Part shown: in pieces, positions 48,331 through 57,232 of the stretch
How the letters are laid out: each line of letters begins with the position of its first letter
Position numbering within the stretch: the stretch's first letter is position 1
NCBI RefSeq assembly: GCF_000971195.1
Contig: NZ_BBLZ01000003.1
Span: 454,963-518,962, forward strand
Source: Demequina soli
GTDB lineage: Bacteria > Actinomycetota > Actinomycetes > Actinomycetales > Demequinaceae
DNA length: 64,000 bases
Direction of reading: 5' to 3'
The notes under the pieces: model-generated
The model's input: the letters and a program-made list of their open reading frames with translations, nothing else
Databases searched by the model: none
What the model was told of the DNA's origin: nothing
Made by a program: the position numbers and the translations under genes

Positions 48331-49197
48331 ATGACCATCCTCGGCTCCCCCACGCTCGCGCGCGCGGAGTGGCAGCCGCTCGCGGACGCCCATGCCCAGG
48401 CCGCCGACGCCCTCACCGCGGGCCACCGCGAGCGCCGGGCGCGCGGCGAGAGCCACGCGATCGAGGACTTCCTGTTCGAGTACTACGCGACCCGCCCGGC
48501 GCACCTGCGGCGCTGGCATCCCGGTCCCGGCGTGGTGCTCGAGGATGCGCCCGAGCACGCCGGGTGGCGCTTCTACCGGACCGATGCGGGTCGCACCCAG
48601 GTGCATGTCCCGGCCTTCATGGAGGCGCGCGGGACCGCTGTGGACCACATCGGCCGGCTGCTGCGCGCGACCGCCGACCGTCCGGCGCGGCTCGGCTGCT
48701 TCGGCCTGCACGAGTGGGCGATGGCCTACCGCGCCGGGGACGACATCCGGCATCCCCTGCCGCTGCGCCTGGGCCAGGCGGGGACCGATGCGGTGGTCGA
48801 GTCCCACCCGATCGCCTGCTCCCACTTCGACGCGTTCCGCTTCTTCACACCGGACGCCGTCCCGCTCAACCGGCTGCAGCCCACGCGCGAGACGCAGGTC
48901 GCGCTCGAGCAGCCCGGCTGCCTCCACGCGACCATGGACCTGTACAAGTGGGCGGCCAAGCTCGCCCCGGTCATCCCGTCGAGCCTTCAGCTCGAGGCGT
49001 TCGCGCTCGCGCTCGAGGTGCGCCGGGTCGACATGCAGGCCTCGCCCTACGACGTCTCGGCGTACGGCCTCGAGGCGATCGCGGTCGAGACGGCCGAGGG
49101 CAAGCGCGAGTACGCGACGCGGCAGCGCGACTTCGCGGCACGGGGAGCGGCACTGCGCGCCCGCCTCATCGAGGCGATCGACACGATCGGCGCCTGA
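48331..49197 (+). CDS. Conserved protein (often annotated 3-methyladenine DNA glycosylase)
   Basis: The 288-residue protein contains FLFEYYATRPAHLRRWHPG near 45, PAFMEARGTAVDHIGRLL, and PLNRLQPTRETQVALEQPGCLHATMDLYKW near 178-205. I recognise this family from actinobacterial annotations as 3-methyladenine DNA glycosylase, but see no glycosylase motif, so the activity is doubtful. ATG at 48331 follows GACAAT by seven bases; ATG at 48322 is the alternative. Confidence 0.7.
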   Translation: MTILGSPTLARAEWQPLADAHAQAADALTAGHRERRARGESHAIEDFLFEYYATRPAHLRRWHPGPGVVLEDAPEHAGWRFYRTDAGRTQVHVPAFMEARGTAVDHIGRLLRATADRPARLGCFGLHEWAMAYRAGDDIRHPLPLRLGQAGTDAVVESHPIACSHFDAFRFFTPDAVPLNRLQPTRETQVALEQPGCLHATMDLYKWAAKLAPVIPSSLQLEAFALALEVRRVDMQASPYDVSAYGLEAIAVETAEGKREYATRQRDFAARGAALRARLIEAIDTIGA

Positions 49198-49215
49198 CCC
49201 GCAACGCGCGCCGGG

Positions 49216-49857
49216 TCAGCCCGCCGGCTCCACGACCGGGACCACCGAGGCGAGGAACGCGCGCACGTCCGCGAGCTCGGCCGCGTCGATCCCGTGCGCG
49301 AGCCCGGGATACACGCGCTCGTCGAGCGCGGAGTGCCCCGGCAGGAAGGCCGCGGTCCGCTCGATGGCGTGCGGCGCGATCACCAGGTCCTCGGCACCGC
49401 GGCCCCAGAACACGGGCACCGGGGAGGCCGCGAGGGCAGCGTCGCCCGGCTGGGGCGCGCCCAGCACGAACCCGCCGAGCACCACGGCCGCGGGGACGCG
49501 CTCGGGCCGGGTGCGCAGCAGCTGGCTCGCCATGAGGCCGCCCTGGGAGAAGCCCAGCGGCACCACGCGCGCGTCCGCGCCGAGCTGCGCGTCGATCCAG
49601 GCCCAGATCGCCTCGGTCGCCTCGACCACGGGCGCCTCGTCCGGACTGCCGGGCCGCACGATGGGGAACCACGCGGCGCCGACGCCCGCGGCGATGGGCC
49701 CGCGCAGCGACGCCCACGGCATGCGCGCGCCCAGGTGCGGCACCAGACCCACGAGGTCGCCCTCGTGGGAGCCGAACCCGTGCAGCAGCACCAGCACGGG
49801 GGACGATGCGTCGGCGGGCTCCGGCGTCGACCGCAGCGCCGTGGCGATCACGGTCAT
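49216..49857 (-). CDS. Alpha/beta-hydrolase esterase (MhqD-like)
   Basis: The 213-residue hydrolase has LLHGFGSHEGDLVGLVPHL (oxyanion region), nucleophile motif GFSQGG (Ser near 104), a later Asp and the catalytic His in LAHGIDAAEL. It is coupled (ATGA) to the VOC dioxygenase. The pair resembles Bacillus MhqD/MhqO, which act on quinone or catechol stress; equivalence is inferred. Confidence 0.85.
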   Translation of the reverse strand: MTVIATALRSTPEPADASSPVLVLLHGFGSHEGDLVGLVPHLGARMPWASLRGPIAAGVGAAWFPIVRPGSPDEAPVVEATEAIWAWIDAQLGADARVVPLGFSQGGLMASQLLRTRPERVPAAVVLGGFVLGAPQPGDAALAASPVPVFWGRGAEDLVIAPHAIERTAAFLPGHSALDERVYPGLAHGIDAAELADVRAFLASVVPVVEPAG

Positions 49858-50768
49858 CGCGCGAGCAGCTCGTCGGTCGACAGGTCGGGCAGCGCGAGGG
49901 TGACCTGCGTGCCCCACGGGTCGGTCACCGTGACGGAGCGACCGTCCGCGGCGAACGGGATGCGCCGCTCGCTCAGGCGCACGCCCAGCGCGTCGAGGTC
50001 CGCGCGCGACGGCACGGTGATGGACACGTCGCCCAGGCCCAGGCTCGCGGCGCGCGGGCCGGCCCCGCGGCTGTTCCACACGTTCATCGCGATGTGGTGG
50101 TGGTAGCCGCCGGCCGAGGCGAACAGCGCGCCCGGGTAGTCGGCCTGCGTGGTCTCGAATCCGAGCGCGTCGACGTAGAAATCCCTCGCCGTCGCGACGT
50201 CGCCCACCTGCAGGTGGACGTGGCCCACGGCGCCGGCCAGCGACGGCCCCGCCGCGACGGTCTCCTCGGTGAGGTGACGCTGGAGGTAGAGGTTGGGGTC
50301 GAGGTAGATCGTGTCCATCGCGATCGCGTTGCCCACGCGGCGCCACGTGGCGCGGGGACGGTCGGTGTACAGCTCGACGCCGTTGCCCTCGGGATCGGTG
50401 AAGTAGAACGCCTCGCTCACCAGGTGGTCGCTCGAGCCGGCGAAGCGGCTGCGCGGGTCCTGCGCGGCGCGGTAGACGGTCGCCGCGAGGCTCTCCGGGG
50501 TGTCGAACAGGAAGGCGGTGTGGAACAGCCCCGCCTGCCGCGGGTCGACGCCGGGCAGGTCCGGCGTGTGGATGAGGCGCACGAGCGGCGTCTCGCCGCG
50601 GCCGAGCACGCGATGGACCTCGCGCCCCCGGACCGCCTCCTCGAGCGGCGCCATCGCGAACGCCTGGGTGTAGTAGCCCGACATCCCCTCGAGGTCGCCG
50701 ACCCGGAGCGTCACCGCTCCCATCGACGTGTCCGCGCTCAAGATGCGATCGGTGACCTGTGGTGCCAT
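49854..50768 (-). CDS. VOC-family ring-cleaving dioxygenase (MhqO/CatE-like)
   Basis: The 304-residue protein has four VOC modules; metal ligands are suggested by GAVGHVHLQVGD (His) and EAFYFTDPEGNGVELYTD. YHHHIAMNVW near 225 is typical of catechol-2,3-dioxygenase relatives. GGAGG precedes the ATG. First gene of the operon, with a palindrome over its promoter. Confidence 0.88.
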   Translation of the reverse strand: MAPQVTDRILSADTSMGAVTLRVGDLEGMSGYYTQAFAMAPLEEAVRGREVHRVLGRGETPLVRLIHTPDLPGVDPRQAGLFHTAFLFDTPESLAATVYRAAQDPRSRFAGSSDHLVSEAFYFTDPEGNGVELYTDRPRATWRRVGNAIAMDTIYLDPNLYLQRHLTEETVAAGPSLAGAVGHVHLQVGDVATARDFYVDALGFETTQADYPGALFASAGGYHHHIAMNVWNSRGAGPRAASLGLGDVSITVPSRADLDALGVRLSERRIPFAADGRSVTVTDPWGTQVTLALPDLSTDELLAR

Positions 50769-50825
50769 GTCGTCGTTCCTCCACGATGCCCGGCGCCCCG
50801 TGCGGGCGGCTCTGCCCACCACCCT

Positions 50826-50849
50826 AGCCCAATTTAGTTGTATCTACAA
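50826..50849 (-). promoter_or_regulatory. Promoter and TTGTATCTACAA operator of the VOC-esterase operon
   Basis: On the minus strand TTGTAG (50849-50844) and TAGGGT are 17 bases apart. The palindrome TTGTA-TC-TACAA (50838-50849) covers the -35, as for MarR-type repression. No marR gene is adjacent. Confidence 0.65.
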
Positions 50850-50873
50850 GTTATTTGGCGTCGGGCGTTCCGG

Positions 50874-52277
50874 CTACCGGCCCAGCTGGATCCAGATCGT
50901 CTTCTCGCGGGTCCACTGGTGGAACGCGGCGAGCGACTTCTCCGCACCGCCGAACCCCGACTGCCCCCACCCGCCGAAGGGCACCGTGAGGTCGCCCTCG
51001 CTGTACGCCCCGACCGACACGATCCCGGCCTGGACGCCGCGGGCCACCGCCAGCGCATCGTCCACGTTCTTGGTCCACACGGAGGCCGCGAGGCCGTAGT
51101 CGACGGCGTTGGCGAGCGCGATCGCCTCGTCGCGCGTCGCGAACGTCTGGACCGTGACGACGGGGCCGAAGATCTCGGTCGTGAGGATCGGGTCGCCCGC
51201 GGCGAGGCCCGTGAGCACGGTCGGGGCGAGGTAGCGCCCGCCCTCGCGCACCGCGACCTCGCCTCCCCCGGCGACCGCGACGGCACCCCGGGAGACGGCG
51301 CCCTCGATCGCGGCGACGATGCGGTCGGCGGCGGCGTCGTTGATGACCGGGCCGATCTGCGTGGCCGGGTCGGCGGGGTCGCCCACCACGAGCGCGGTGG
51401 CCGCCGCCGCGAGCCGCGCGACCACCTCGTCCGCGATGGACTCGTGCACGAGGGTCCGCGAGCCCGCGGTGCAGTTCTGGCCCGCCGTGAGGAACGCCGC
51501 CTCGACGAGGCCGTCGACGAGCGCGTCGCCGAACGCGAGCGCGTCCGCCATGACGATCTGGGGGCTCTTGCCGCCCATCTCGAGGCTCACGCGCTTGAGG
51601 TTGGTGCGCGCGGCGGTCGCGAGGATCTCGCGACCCGTCCGGGTCGAGCCGGTGAAGGACAGGGCGCCGATGCGCGGGTCGGCCGCGAGCGCGGCGCCCG
51701 TCGTCGGGCCGTCGCCGGTGACGACGCGCAGGACCCCCGCGGGGATGCCGGCCTCGAGCGCGAGCGCCTCGACGTGGAGCACGGAACGGGGCGTCGCGTC
51801 GGCGGGCTTGAGGAGGAGGCAGTTGCCGGCCGCGAGCGCGGGGCCGATCTTCCACGCGGCCATCGCGAGCGGGTAGTTCCACGGCAGGATCGCCGCGACC
51901 ACCCCGAACGGCTCACGCTCCGTGAACGCGAGGATGTCGGGCGCGGTGGCCGGGACGGCGCCGGCGAGCTTGTCGGCAGCCTCGGCGAACCAGCGGATCG
52001 ACTCGATCGCGCCGGGCACGTCGTTCGCGAGGCACTCCGCGATGGGCTTGCCCGCGTCCTCCATGTCGAGGCGTGCGAGGGTGCCCGCGTCGCGCTCCAT
52101 GAGGTCCGCGAGCCGCACCAGCGCGGCAGCCCGCTCGCGCGGGGCGAGGCCCGACCACACGGCGGAGTCGAACACGCGCTGGGCGTCCTCGGTGTGACGC
52201 GCGACCTCGTCGGCGCTCGTGAGGGGGACGGTGGCAAGGTGCGACCCGTCGGCGGGATTGATGATCTCGAGGCTCAC
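50874..52277 (-). CDS. Aldehyde dehydrogenase (aminobutyraldehyde type)
   Basis: The 467-residue NAD-dependent enzyme has PWNYPLAMAAWKIGPALAAGN, FTGSTRTG, catalytic Glu in LEMGGKSP and catalytic Cys in GQNCTAGSR. It resembles gamma-aminobutyraldehyde dehydrogenases of polyamine catabolism; the substrate is uncertain. GTG follows TACATT by six bases (leaderless). Confidence 0.92.
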   Translation of the reverse strand: MSLEIINPADGSHLATVPLTSADEVARHTEDAQRVFDSAVWSGLAPRERAAALVRLADLMERDAGTLARLDMEDAGKPIAECLANDVPGAIESIRWFAEAADKLAGAVPATAPDILAFTEREPFGVVAAILPWNYPLAMAAWKIGPALAAGNCLLLKPADATPRSVLHVEALALEAGIPAGVLRVVTGDGPTTGAALAADPRIGALSFTGSTRTGREILATAARTNLKRVSLEMGGKSPQIVMADALAFGDALVDGLVEAAFLTAGQNCTAGSRTLVHESIADEVVARLAAAATALVVGDPADPATQIGPVINDAAADRIVAAIEGAVSRGAVAVAGGGEVAVREGGRYLAPTVLTGLAAGDPILTTEIFGPVVTVQTFATRDEAIALANAVDYGLAASVWTKNVDDALAVARGVQAGIVSVGAYSEGDLTVPFGGWGQSGFGGAEKSLAAFHQWTREKTIWIQLGR

Positions 52278-52320
52278 GCGGGCAATGTATCGCCCCTGGT
52301 GCGCGGCCGCGCGGACGCGC

Positions 52321-53322
52321 TCAGCGGGTGGCGGCCTCGAGCGCGGCGAGCAGCTCGGCCTTGCGCGCGTCGGACGCGAAGGACGCCTCGATCGAGTTCC
52401 GCGCGAGCAGCACCGCCTCGGCGTCGGTGAGCGCGAGCGCGGCGTAGTTGTCGCCCACGTAGCCGCCGAAATAGGCCGGGTCGTCGGAGTTCACGGTCGC
52501 GACCACGCCCGCGTCGAGCAGGGCACGGATCGGGTGGGCCTCGATGGCGTCGACGGCGCGCAGGCGCACGTTGGACAGCGGGCACACGGTCAGCGGGATC
52601 CGCTCGCGCGCGAGTCGCTCTACCAGCGCCGGGTCCTCGAGGCAGCGGATGCCGTGGTCGATCCGCTCGACGCCCAGGACGTCGAGCGACTCGGTGACGT
52701 ACGCGGCCGGGCCCTCCTCGCCCGCATGCGCGACGCGGCGCAGGCCCAGCTCGGCGGCGCGCGCGTAGACCTCGGCGAACAGGTGCGGCGGGTAGCCGAC
52801 CTCGGCCGAGTCGAGCCCCACGCCTATGAGGTCGCCGGCACGATGCGCGACGGACTCGAGGACCGCGCGCGCGGAGTCGACCGGCAGGTCGCGCACGAAG
52901 CATAGGATCAGCCCGCCCGTCATGCCGTACCTGACCCGCGCATCGTCCAGCGCGTCGCGAAGCCCGTCGATCACGGTGTCGACGTCGATCCCGTTGCCCA
53001 GGTGAACCTGGGGGTCGAAGAACATCTCGACGTGACGGACTCCGTCCGCGTGGGCGCGCGCGAGGTACGCGGCCGCGAGGTCGGCGAAGTCCTTGCGCGT
53101 GCGCAGCACCGCCATGCACGCGTAGTACAGGTCCAGGAAGGACTGCAGGTCGGTGAAGTCGTAGCGCGCCCGCAGGTCCTCCACCGACGCGAAGGGCAGG
53201 GCGACGCCGTTGCGCTGCGCGAGCGCGAACGCGAGCTGCGGCTCGAGCGTGCCCTCGACGTGGAGGTGGAGCTCGGCCTTGGGCAGGGCGCGGATCGCGT
53301 CGAGGCCGATGCCGCCGGTCAT
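52321..53322 (-). CDS. Adenine deaminase (adenosine deaminase family)
   Basis: The 333-residue zinc hydrolase has [16 protein letters not shown] (His ligands), HAGEEGP (His and catalytic Glu), CPLSNVRL and [12 protein letters not shown]. The last motif, with FDPQVH near 102, is characteristic of the adenine-deaminase branch rather than adenosine deaminase. It overlaps rnhA by four bases. Confidence 0.87.
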   Translation of the reverse strand: MTGGIGLDAIRALPKAELHLHVEGTLEPQLAFALAQRNGVALPFASVEDLRARYDFTDLQSFLDLYYACMAVLRTRKDFADLAAAYLARAHADGVRHVEMFFDPQVHLGNGIDVDTVIDGLRDALDDARVRYGMTGGLILCFVRDLPVDSARAVLESVAHRAGDLIGVGLDSAEVGYPPHLFAEVYARAAELGLRRVAHAGEEGPAAYVTESLDVLGVERIDHGIRCLEDPALVERLARERIPLTVCPLSNVRLRAVDAIEAHPIRALLDAGVVATVNSDDPAYFGGYVGDNYAALALTDAEAVLLARNSIEASFASDARKAELLAALEAATR

Positions 53323-53765
53323 CGCGCGGCCGCCGCGCCCTTGTTGGCGAGCTCGTCGGCCTTCTCGTTGCCGGGGTCGCCCGCGTGCCCCTTCACCCAC
53401 ACCCAGGTGATGTCGTGGCGCTGGAGCTGCTCGTCCAGCGCCTGCCACAGCTCGACGTTCTTCACGGGCTTCTTGTCGGCGGTCCTCCAGCCGTTGCGCT
53501 TCCAACCCTTCATCCAGGTCATCGCGCCGTTCTTCACGTACTGCGAGTCGACGTGGAGGGTCACGTCGCAGCGGCGGTTGAGCGCCTTGAGGCCCTCGAT
53601 GACCGCGGTGAGCTCCATGCGGTTGTTGGTGGTGACCTTCTCGCCGCCGAAGAGCTCGCGCTCGTGGCCGCCGGACCTCATCCACACGCCCCAGCCGCCC
53701 ACGCCGGGGTTGCCCTTGCAGGCGCCATCGGTCCACATCTGCACGTCGGTCAGGGTCTCGGTCAT
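53319..53765 (-). CDS. rnhA: Ribonuclease HI
   Basis: The 148-residue enzyme degrades RNA in RNA-DNA hybrids. The DEDD ligands are visible: [10 protein letters not shown] (Asp), NNRMELTAV (Glu), HVDSQYV (Asp) and [12 protein letters not shown] (Asp). The basic protrusion [18 protein letters not shown] is present. ATG follows TACGGT by six bases (leaderless). Confidence 0.96.
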   Translation of the reverse strand: MTETLTDVQMWTDGACKGNPGVGGWGVWMRSGGHERELFGGEKVTTNNRMELTAVIEGLKALNRRCDVTLHVDSQYVKNGAMTWMKGWKRNGWRTADKKPVKNVELWQALDEQLQRHDITWVWVKGHAGDPGNEKADELANKGAAAAR

Positions 53766-53830
53766 CCGGAAACCGTACCCGGGCGCGGCCCGTCGCGAGA
53801 CCGCGCCGCCGCATCGTCCACAATGTCTGC

Positions 53831-54331
53831 ATGTCCCGCAAGCACACCGCCTCAGGCGCGACGCCCGCCGTCCACGCCCTCAACGAGGCAGGCGTGCCCC
53901 ACACGGTCCACCCGTACGACCACGACCCGGCCTCGGACCTCTCCTACGGCCTCGAGGCCGCGGCGGCGCTGGGCGTCGACCCGGACCAGGTGTTCAAGAC
54001 CCTGTGCGCCCACGTCGACGGGCAGCTGGCGGTGGGGATCGTGCCGGTGAGCGGCATGCTCGACCTCAAGGCCCTCGCGCACGCGCTCGGCGGCAAGCGG
54101 GCAGAGATGGCGCCGCCCGCCGAGGCCGAGCGCGCGACCGGCTACGTGGTGGGAGGCATCTCGCCCATCGGCCAGCGCCGCGCCCTGCCGACCGCGATCG
54201 ACGAGACCGTCGAGCTGTGGGACACCGTCTACGTGTCGGGCGGGAGGCGGGGCCTCGACATCGGCCTCGCGCCCGCCGACCTCATCGCCGTGACCCGCGC
54301 GGTCACCGCCCCGATCGCGAAGGACTCCTGA
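53831..54331 (+). CDS. YbaK/EbsC-type aminoacyl-tRNA deacylase
   Basis: The 166-residue protein matches Cys-tRNA(Pro) deacylase: [11 protein letters not shown] with the conserved Lys near 57, [18 protein letters not shown], and [18 protein letters not shown]. It hydrolyses mischarged Cys-tRNA(Pro). ATG follows CACAAT by six bases; a 10-mer copy (53810) directly precedes that -10. Confidence 0.92.
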   Translation: MSRKHTASGATPAVHALNEAGVPHTVHPYDHDPASDLSYGLEAAAALGVDPDQVFKTLCAHVDGQLAVGIVPVSGMLDLKALAHALGGKRAEMAPPAEAERATGYVVGGISPIGQRRALPTAIDETVELWDTVYVSGGRRGLDIGLAPADLIAVTRAVTAPIAKDS

Positions 54332-55065
54332 TGGACCTCTCCCCCACCCCCGCCGGCTGGGACCTCGCCGCCGCGCTCGCCGACGTCAAGGCGCGCGTCC
54401 ACCTCGCCGAGGCCGCCTCGGGGCGCGCGGGCTCCGGCGTGCGCGTGCTCGTCGCGACCAAGACGTGGGACGCCGATGCGGCGGCCGCGGTGGTCCGCGC
54501 CGGCGGCACCCTCGTGGGCGAGTCGCGCATGCAGGAGCTCGACGCCAAGGGCGAGGCGCTCGAGGCGGCGGGCGCGCACGTCCACGTGATCGGCCAGCTG
54601 CAGCGCAACAAGGCGGCGACCGCGGTGCGCTTCGCGGAGTGCGTGCAGACCATCGACTCCGCGCGCCTGGCCGAGCGGCTGTCGCGGCTGTGCCTCGAGG
54701 CCGAGCGCGAGATGGACGTGATGATCCAGGTCAACGTGTCAGGCGAGGAGTCCAAGGCGGGCGTCCACCCCGACGAGGCGCTCGCCATCGCGTCCGCCGT
54801 GCAGGCGCTGCCCGCCCTCACCGTGACGGGCTTCATGACCATCGGCCTCCACTCCCCCGCCGAGGCCGAGGTCCGCGAGGGGTACGCCCGGCTGCGCGAG
54901 ATCCGCGACCAGGCGCTGATCCGCTCCGAGCGCGGCTCGGCGGGGCTCACGTCCGCGTGGGAGCTGTCGATGGGCATGTCGCAGGACCTCGAGTGGGCGA
55001 TCGCCGAAGGCGCGACGATGGTGCGCGTGGGCACCGCGGTGATGGGCCGGCGCGAGCTGCCGTAG
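54331..55065 (+). CDS. YggS-family pyridoxal-phosphate homeostasis protein
   Basis: The 244-residue PLP-binding barrel has VATKTW (Lys44), GESRMQEL, HVIGQLQRNKA, and C-terminal ELSMGMSQDLEWAI with VRVGTAVMGRR. It buffers PLP and affects amino-acid metabolism. ATG shares one base with the upstream stop. Confidence 0.93.
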   Translation: MDLSPTPAGWDLAAALADVKARVHLAEAASGRAGSGVRVLVATKTWDADAAAAVVRAGGTLVGESRMQELDAKGEALEAAGAHVHVIGQLQRNKAATAVRFAECVQTIDSARLAERLSRLCLEAEREMDVMIQVNVSGEESKAGVHPDEALAIASAVQALPALTVTGFMTIGLHSPAEAEVREGYARLREIRDQALIRSERGSAGLTSAWELSMGMSQDLEWAIAEGATMVRVGTAVMGRRELP

Positions 55066-55081
55066 CGCGACCCACCACTCT

Positions 55082-55136
55082 GGGACGCTCAGCACTCCCG
55101 GATCCTTGAGGACCCCCGCTCCCGGGACGCCCACCT
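55082..55136. repeat. Degenerate GGGACGCTCAGTCCTC element
   Basis: GGGACGCTCAGCACTC (55082-55097, two mismatches) is followed by GGATCC and another GGGACGCCCAC, the same order as in the copies at 39117 and 58319. Confidence 0.55.
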
Positions 55137-55140
55137 CCGC

Positions 55141-55204
55141 TGTCAAGCACCCTTGACACGCACGCCGATGTCAAGCATCCTTGTCATGTCAAGGTCGTTT
55201 GACA
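55141..55204. promoter_or_regulatory. Triple TGTCAAG-N4-CTTGACA operator and promoter
   Basis: Three 18-bp dyads start at 55141 (perfect), 55169 (one mismatch) and 55187 (one mismatch); the last two abut. TTGACA (55153-55158) and CATCCT (55176-55181), 17 bases apart, form a promoter inside operators 1 and 2. Autoregulation by the XRE protein is likely. Confidence 0.85.
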
Positions 55205-55214
55205 CGGAGGAGCC

Positions 55215-55379
55215 ATGAACCGCAGCCGCACGCTCGCCGTCGCGCTCGTCGTCGCCGCCACCCTCGCGATGCTCGTCGCTCGAGGCCTCGCCACGGGCGC
55301 CTGGCCGCACCTCGCGGTGCTCACCACCCTCGCGCTGAGCCTCGGCGCCCTCGCCCTCACCCCGGCGCCCCGCCGATGA
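55215..55379 (+). CDS. Small two-helix membrane protein
   Basis: The 54-residue product, too short to be listed among the long frames, begins MNRSRTLAVALVVAATLAML and has two membrane helices (about 5-24 and 31-49). GGAGGAG precedes the ATG and its stop overlaps the XRE gene (ATGA), which strongly supports it. Function unknown. Confidence 0.75.
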   Translation: MNRSRTLAVALVVAATLAMLVARGLATGAWPHLAVLTTLALSLGALALTPAPRR

Positions 55380-55567
55380 GGAACTCCGTCCGCGAGCTGC
55401 GCGAGACCGCCGGGCTGTCGCAGGCCGGCCTCGCGGCGGAGCTCGGCGTGTCCCGGCAAACCGTCAACTCCATCGAGACCGGCCGCTACGACCCGTCGCT
55501 GCCCCTCGCGATCGCCATCGCCCGCCGCTTCACCACCACCGTCGAGGAGATCTTCCATGTCGACTGA
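55376..55567 (+). CDS. Minimal XRE-family regulator
   Basis: The 63-residue protein is just one HTH_3 domain: LRETAGLSQAGLAAELGVSRQTVNSIETGRYDPSLPLA, ending VEEIFHVD. Such YozG/Cro-like repressors usually control their own membrane-protein operon. The triple operator upstream is the likely target. Confidence 0.92.
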   Translation: MRNSVRELRETAGLSQAGLAAELGVSRQTVNSIETGRYDPSLPLAIAIARRFTTTVEEIFHVD

Positions 55568-55964
55568 CACCACCACGCTGCTCCCGCGGATCGCCGCCGT
55601 CGGCGCCTCGACCCTCGCGGTCGGCGCGCTCGCGACCGTCGCCTCGCTGACGGGCTACGACTCCCTCGCGAAGGGCGCCGTGATCGGAGGTGCGGCGTCC
55701 ATCCTCGCGATGCTGGTCCTGTTCCGGCTCGGCACCCGAGGCGGCGTCGCCGGCCGGGTGTTCTCCGGACGCGCCGACGAGCGGGACTCCCGCATCGTCA
55801 CGGCCGCGTTCGCCGACGCGGCGATGGCGATGACCCTCGCGACGATCGGCTCGCTCGTCGGCAGCTTCTACGGGCTGCCCGCGATCGGGGTCGCGGGCAT
55901 CGTGCTGTGGGTGGGGCTCGCCACCGTGCTGGTGAGCGCCGCCGTCCGCGCGCGCCGCAGCTGA
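55557..55964 (+). CDS. Membrane protein of the XRE operon
   Basis: The 135-residue protein has four helices with a short loop GRADERDSRIVTAAFADA after helix 2, a motif I associate with DUF2178-like proteins encoded beside minimal XRE regulators. The ATG overlaps the regulator by 11 bases. Confidence 0.8.
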   Translation: MSTDTTTLLPRIAAVGASTLAVGALATVASLTGYDSLAKGAVIGGAASILAMLVLFRLGTRGGVAGRVFSGRADERDSRIVTAAFADAAMAMTLATIGSLVGSFYGLPAIGVAGIVLWVGLATVLVSAAVRARRS

Positions 55965-56055
55965 GCGCCCCACCCGCGCCAGCCGGCCGCCGCGCCACCT
56001 CGCGCCGCGCGCCCGCGCGGGTGACACTGGGGAGGTTGCGCCGAGAGGAGCCCCG

Positions 56056-56397
56056 ATGCCGCACTTCCACCTCGCGATGTACTACGAGCAGATCTCAGGC
56101 GAGGTCCCCGACGACCTCCCGCAGATCATGGCGGAGGTCGACGCTCTCAACGAGGAGATGCACGACGCGGGCGCCTGGGTCACCGGCGCCGGCTTCGCCC
56201 CCGCCCCCGACGCGCGCGTGGTCGTGAGCGGCCCCGAGGGCGGCGAGACCACCGTCGGCCCGTTCCTCGACACCCCTCTCCACCAGGGCGGGTTCTGGAT
56301 CGTCGACGCGCCCACCATGGGCGACGCGATCGTGTGGGCGGAGAAGGCCAGCCGCGCCCTGCGGCTGCCCGTCGAGGTGCGCGAGATCAACGGCTGA
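56056..56397 (+). CDS. YciI-family protein
   Basis: The 113-residue protein has the dimeric YCII/DGPF fold pattern: MYYEQISG, VTGAGFAPAPDARVVV, GPFLDTPLHQGGFWIVDAPTMGDAIVWAEKA and VEVREI at the end. Relatives are often encoded with ECF sigma factors; here it stands alone. GAGGAG precedes the ATG. Confidence 0.88.
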   Translation: MPHFHLAMYYEQISGEVPDDLPQIMAEVDALNEEMHDAGAWVTGAGFAPAPDARVVVSGPEGGETTVGPFLDTPLHQGGFWIVDAPTMGDAIVWAEKASRALRLPVEVREING

Positions 56398-56470
56398 GGG
56401 TCCGCCCGGAAAGTTAGGGAAGGTTTCACTCGCTGGCGGGACCAGGTGATTCGTTCCTACCCTGGTACCC

Positions 56471-57190
56471 GTGACACAGCCCGACACGCACCCCACCGCA
56501 TCGTTCCCCGACGAGGAGGCCGTCTCCGGCCGCCTCAACGCGCTCCGTGCGGGGGTGCTCGGCGCCAACGACGGCATCGTGTCGATCGCCGCCCTGCTCG
56601 TCGGCGTCGTCGCCGCCACCAACGACGCGACGGTCATCCTCACCACCGCGCTGGCCGGCATCGCCGCGGGCGCGCTGTCGATGGGCGTCGGCGAGTACGT
56701 GTCCGTGTCGAGCCAGCGCGACGCCGAGAAGGCGCAGCTCGAGCGCGAGAAGGTCTGGCACGACAGCCGCCCCGAGTGGGAGCTCGACCAGCTCACGCGC
56801 CTTCACATGGAGACGGGCATGTCCGAGGACACGGCGCGCCGCGCGGCCGTCGAGCAGACCGCTCACGATCCCCTCGCGGCGCACGCCCGCGCCCACCTGG
56901 GAATCGACCCCGAAGAGCTGGTGAACCCCTGGCACGCGGCGTTCGCGTCGCTGTGCGCGTTCACGCTCGGCGGCATCTTCCCGCTGCTCACCGCGGTGCT
57001 CGCGCCCGACTCGCTCAAGGTGGTGCTGACGTTCGCGGTCGTGATCGTCGCGCTCGCCGTGTCGGGCACGGTGTCGGCCCGGCTCGGTCACGCCCCGCGC
57101 CTGCGCGCGATCGTGCGTAACGTGCTCGGCGGCTCCCTGGCGATGCTCATCACGTACGGCATCGGCTCGTTCGCCGGCACCGCGCTCTAG
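56471..57190 (+). CDS. VIT1/CCC1-family iron-manganese transporter
   Basis: The 239-residue protein has the VIT pattern: LRAGVLGANDGIVSIAALLVGV in helix 1, GALSMGVGEYVSVSSQRDAEKAQLEREK (Met/Glu metal site), a soluble middle, and three more helices. It should move Fe2+ or Mn2+. GTG follows TACCCT by seven bases (leaderless). Confidence 0.92.
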   Translation: MTQPDTHPTASFPDEEAVSGRLNALRAGVLGANDGIVSIAALLVGVVAATNDATVILTTALAGIAAGALSMGVGEYVSVSSQRDAEKAQLEREKVWHDSRPEWELDQLTRLHMETGMSEDTARRAAVEQTAHDPLAAHARAHLGIDPEELVNPWHAAFASLCAFTLGGIFPLLTAVLAPDSLKVVLTFAVVIVALAVSGTVSARLGHAPRLRAIVRNVLGGSLAMLITYGIGSFAGTAL

Positions 57191-57224
57191 GGACGATGCG
57201 GCGGCGGGGCCGCACGCATCGTCC
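57191..57224. terminator. Terminator made from an inverted pair of the 10-mer
   Basis: GGACGATGCG-GCGGC and GCCGC-A-CGCATCGTCC form a 15-bp stem with one bulge between the convergent transporter and ligase genes. Confidence 0.8.
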
Positions 57225-57232
57225 AGGCTCGC

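Noticed and set aside
48331..49197. Firm assignment as a DNA glycosylase
   Set aside because: No glycosylase motif is visible; the name seems inherited from annotation only.
53002..55065. Single 687-residue protein fusing YbaK-region and YggS
   Set aside because: YbaK is in a different frame, and YggS has its own ATG sharing a base with the YbaK stop.
56414..56432. DtxR/IdeR iron box before the VIT1-like gene
   Set aside because: Only about 11 of 19 consensus positions match; the right half-site is absent.
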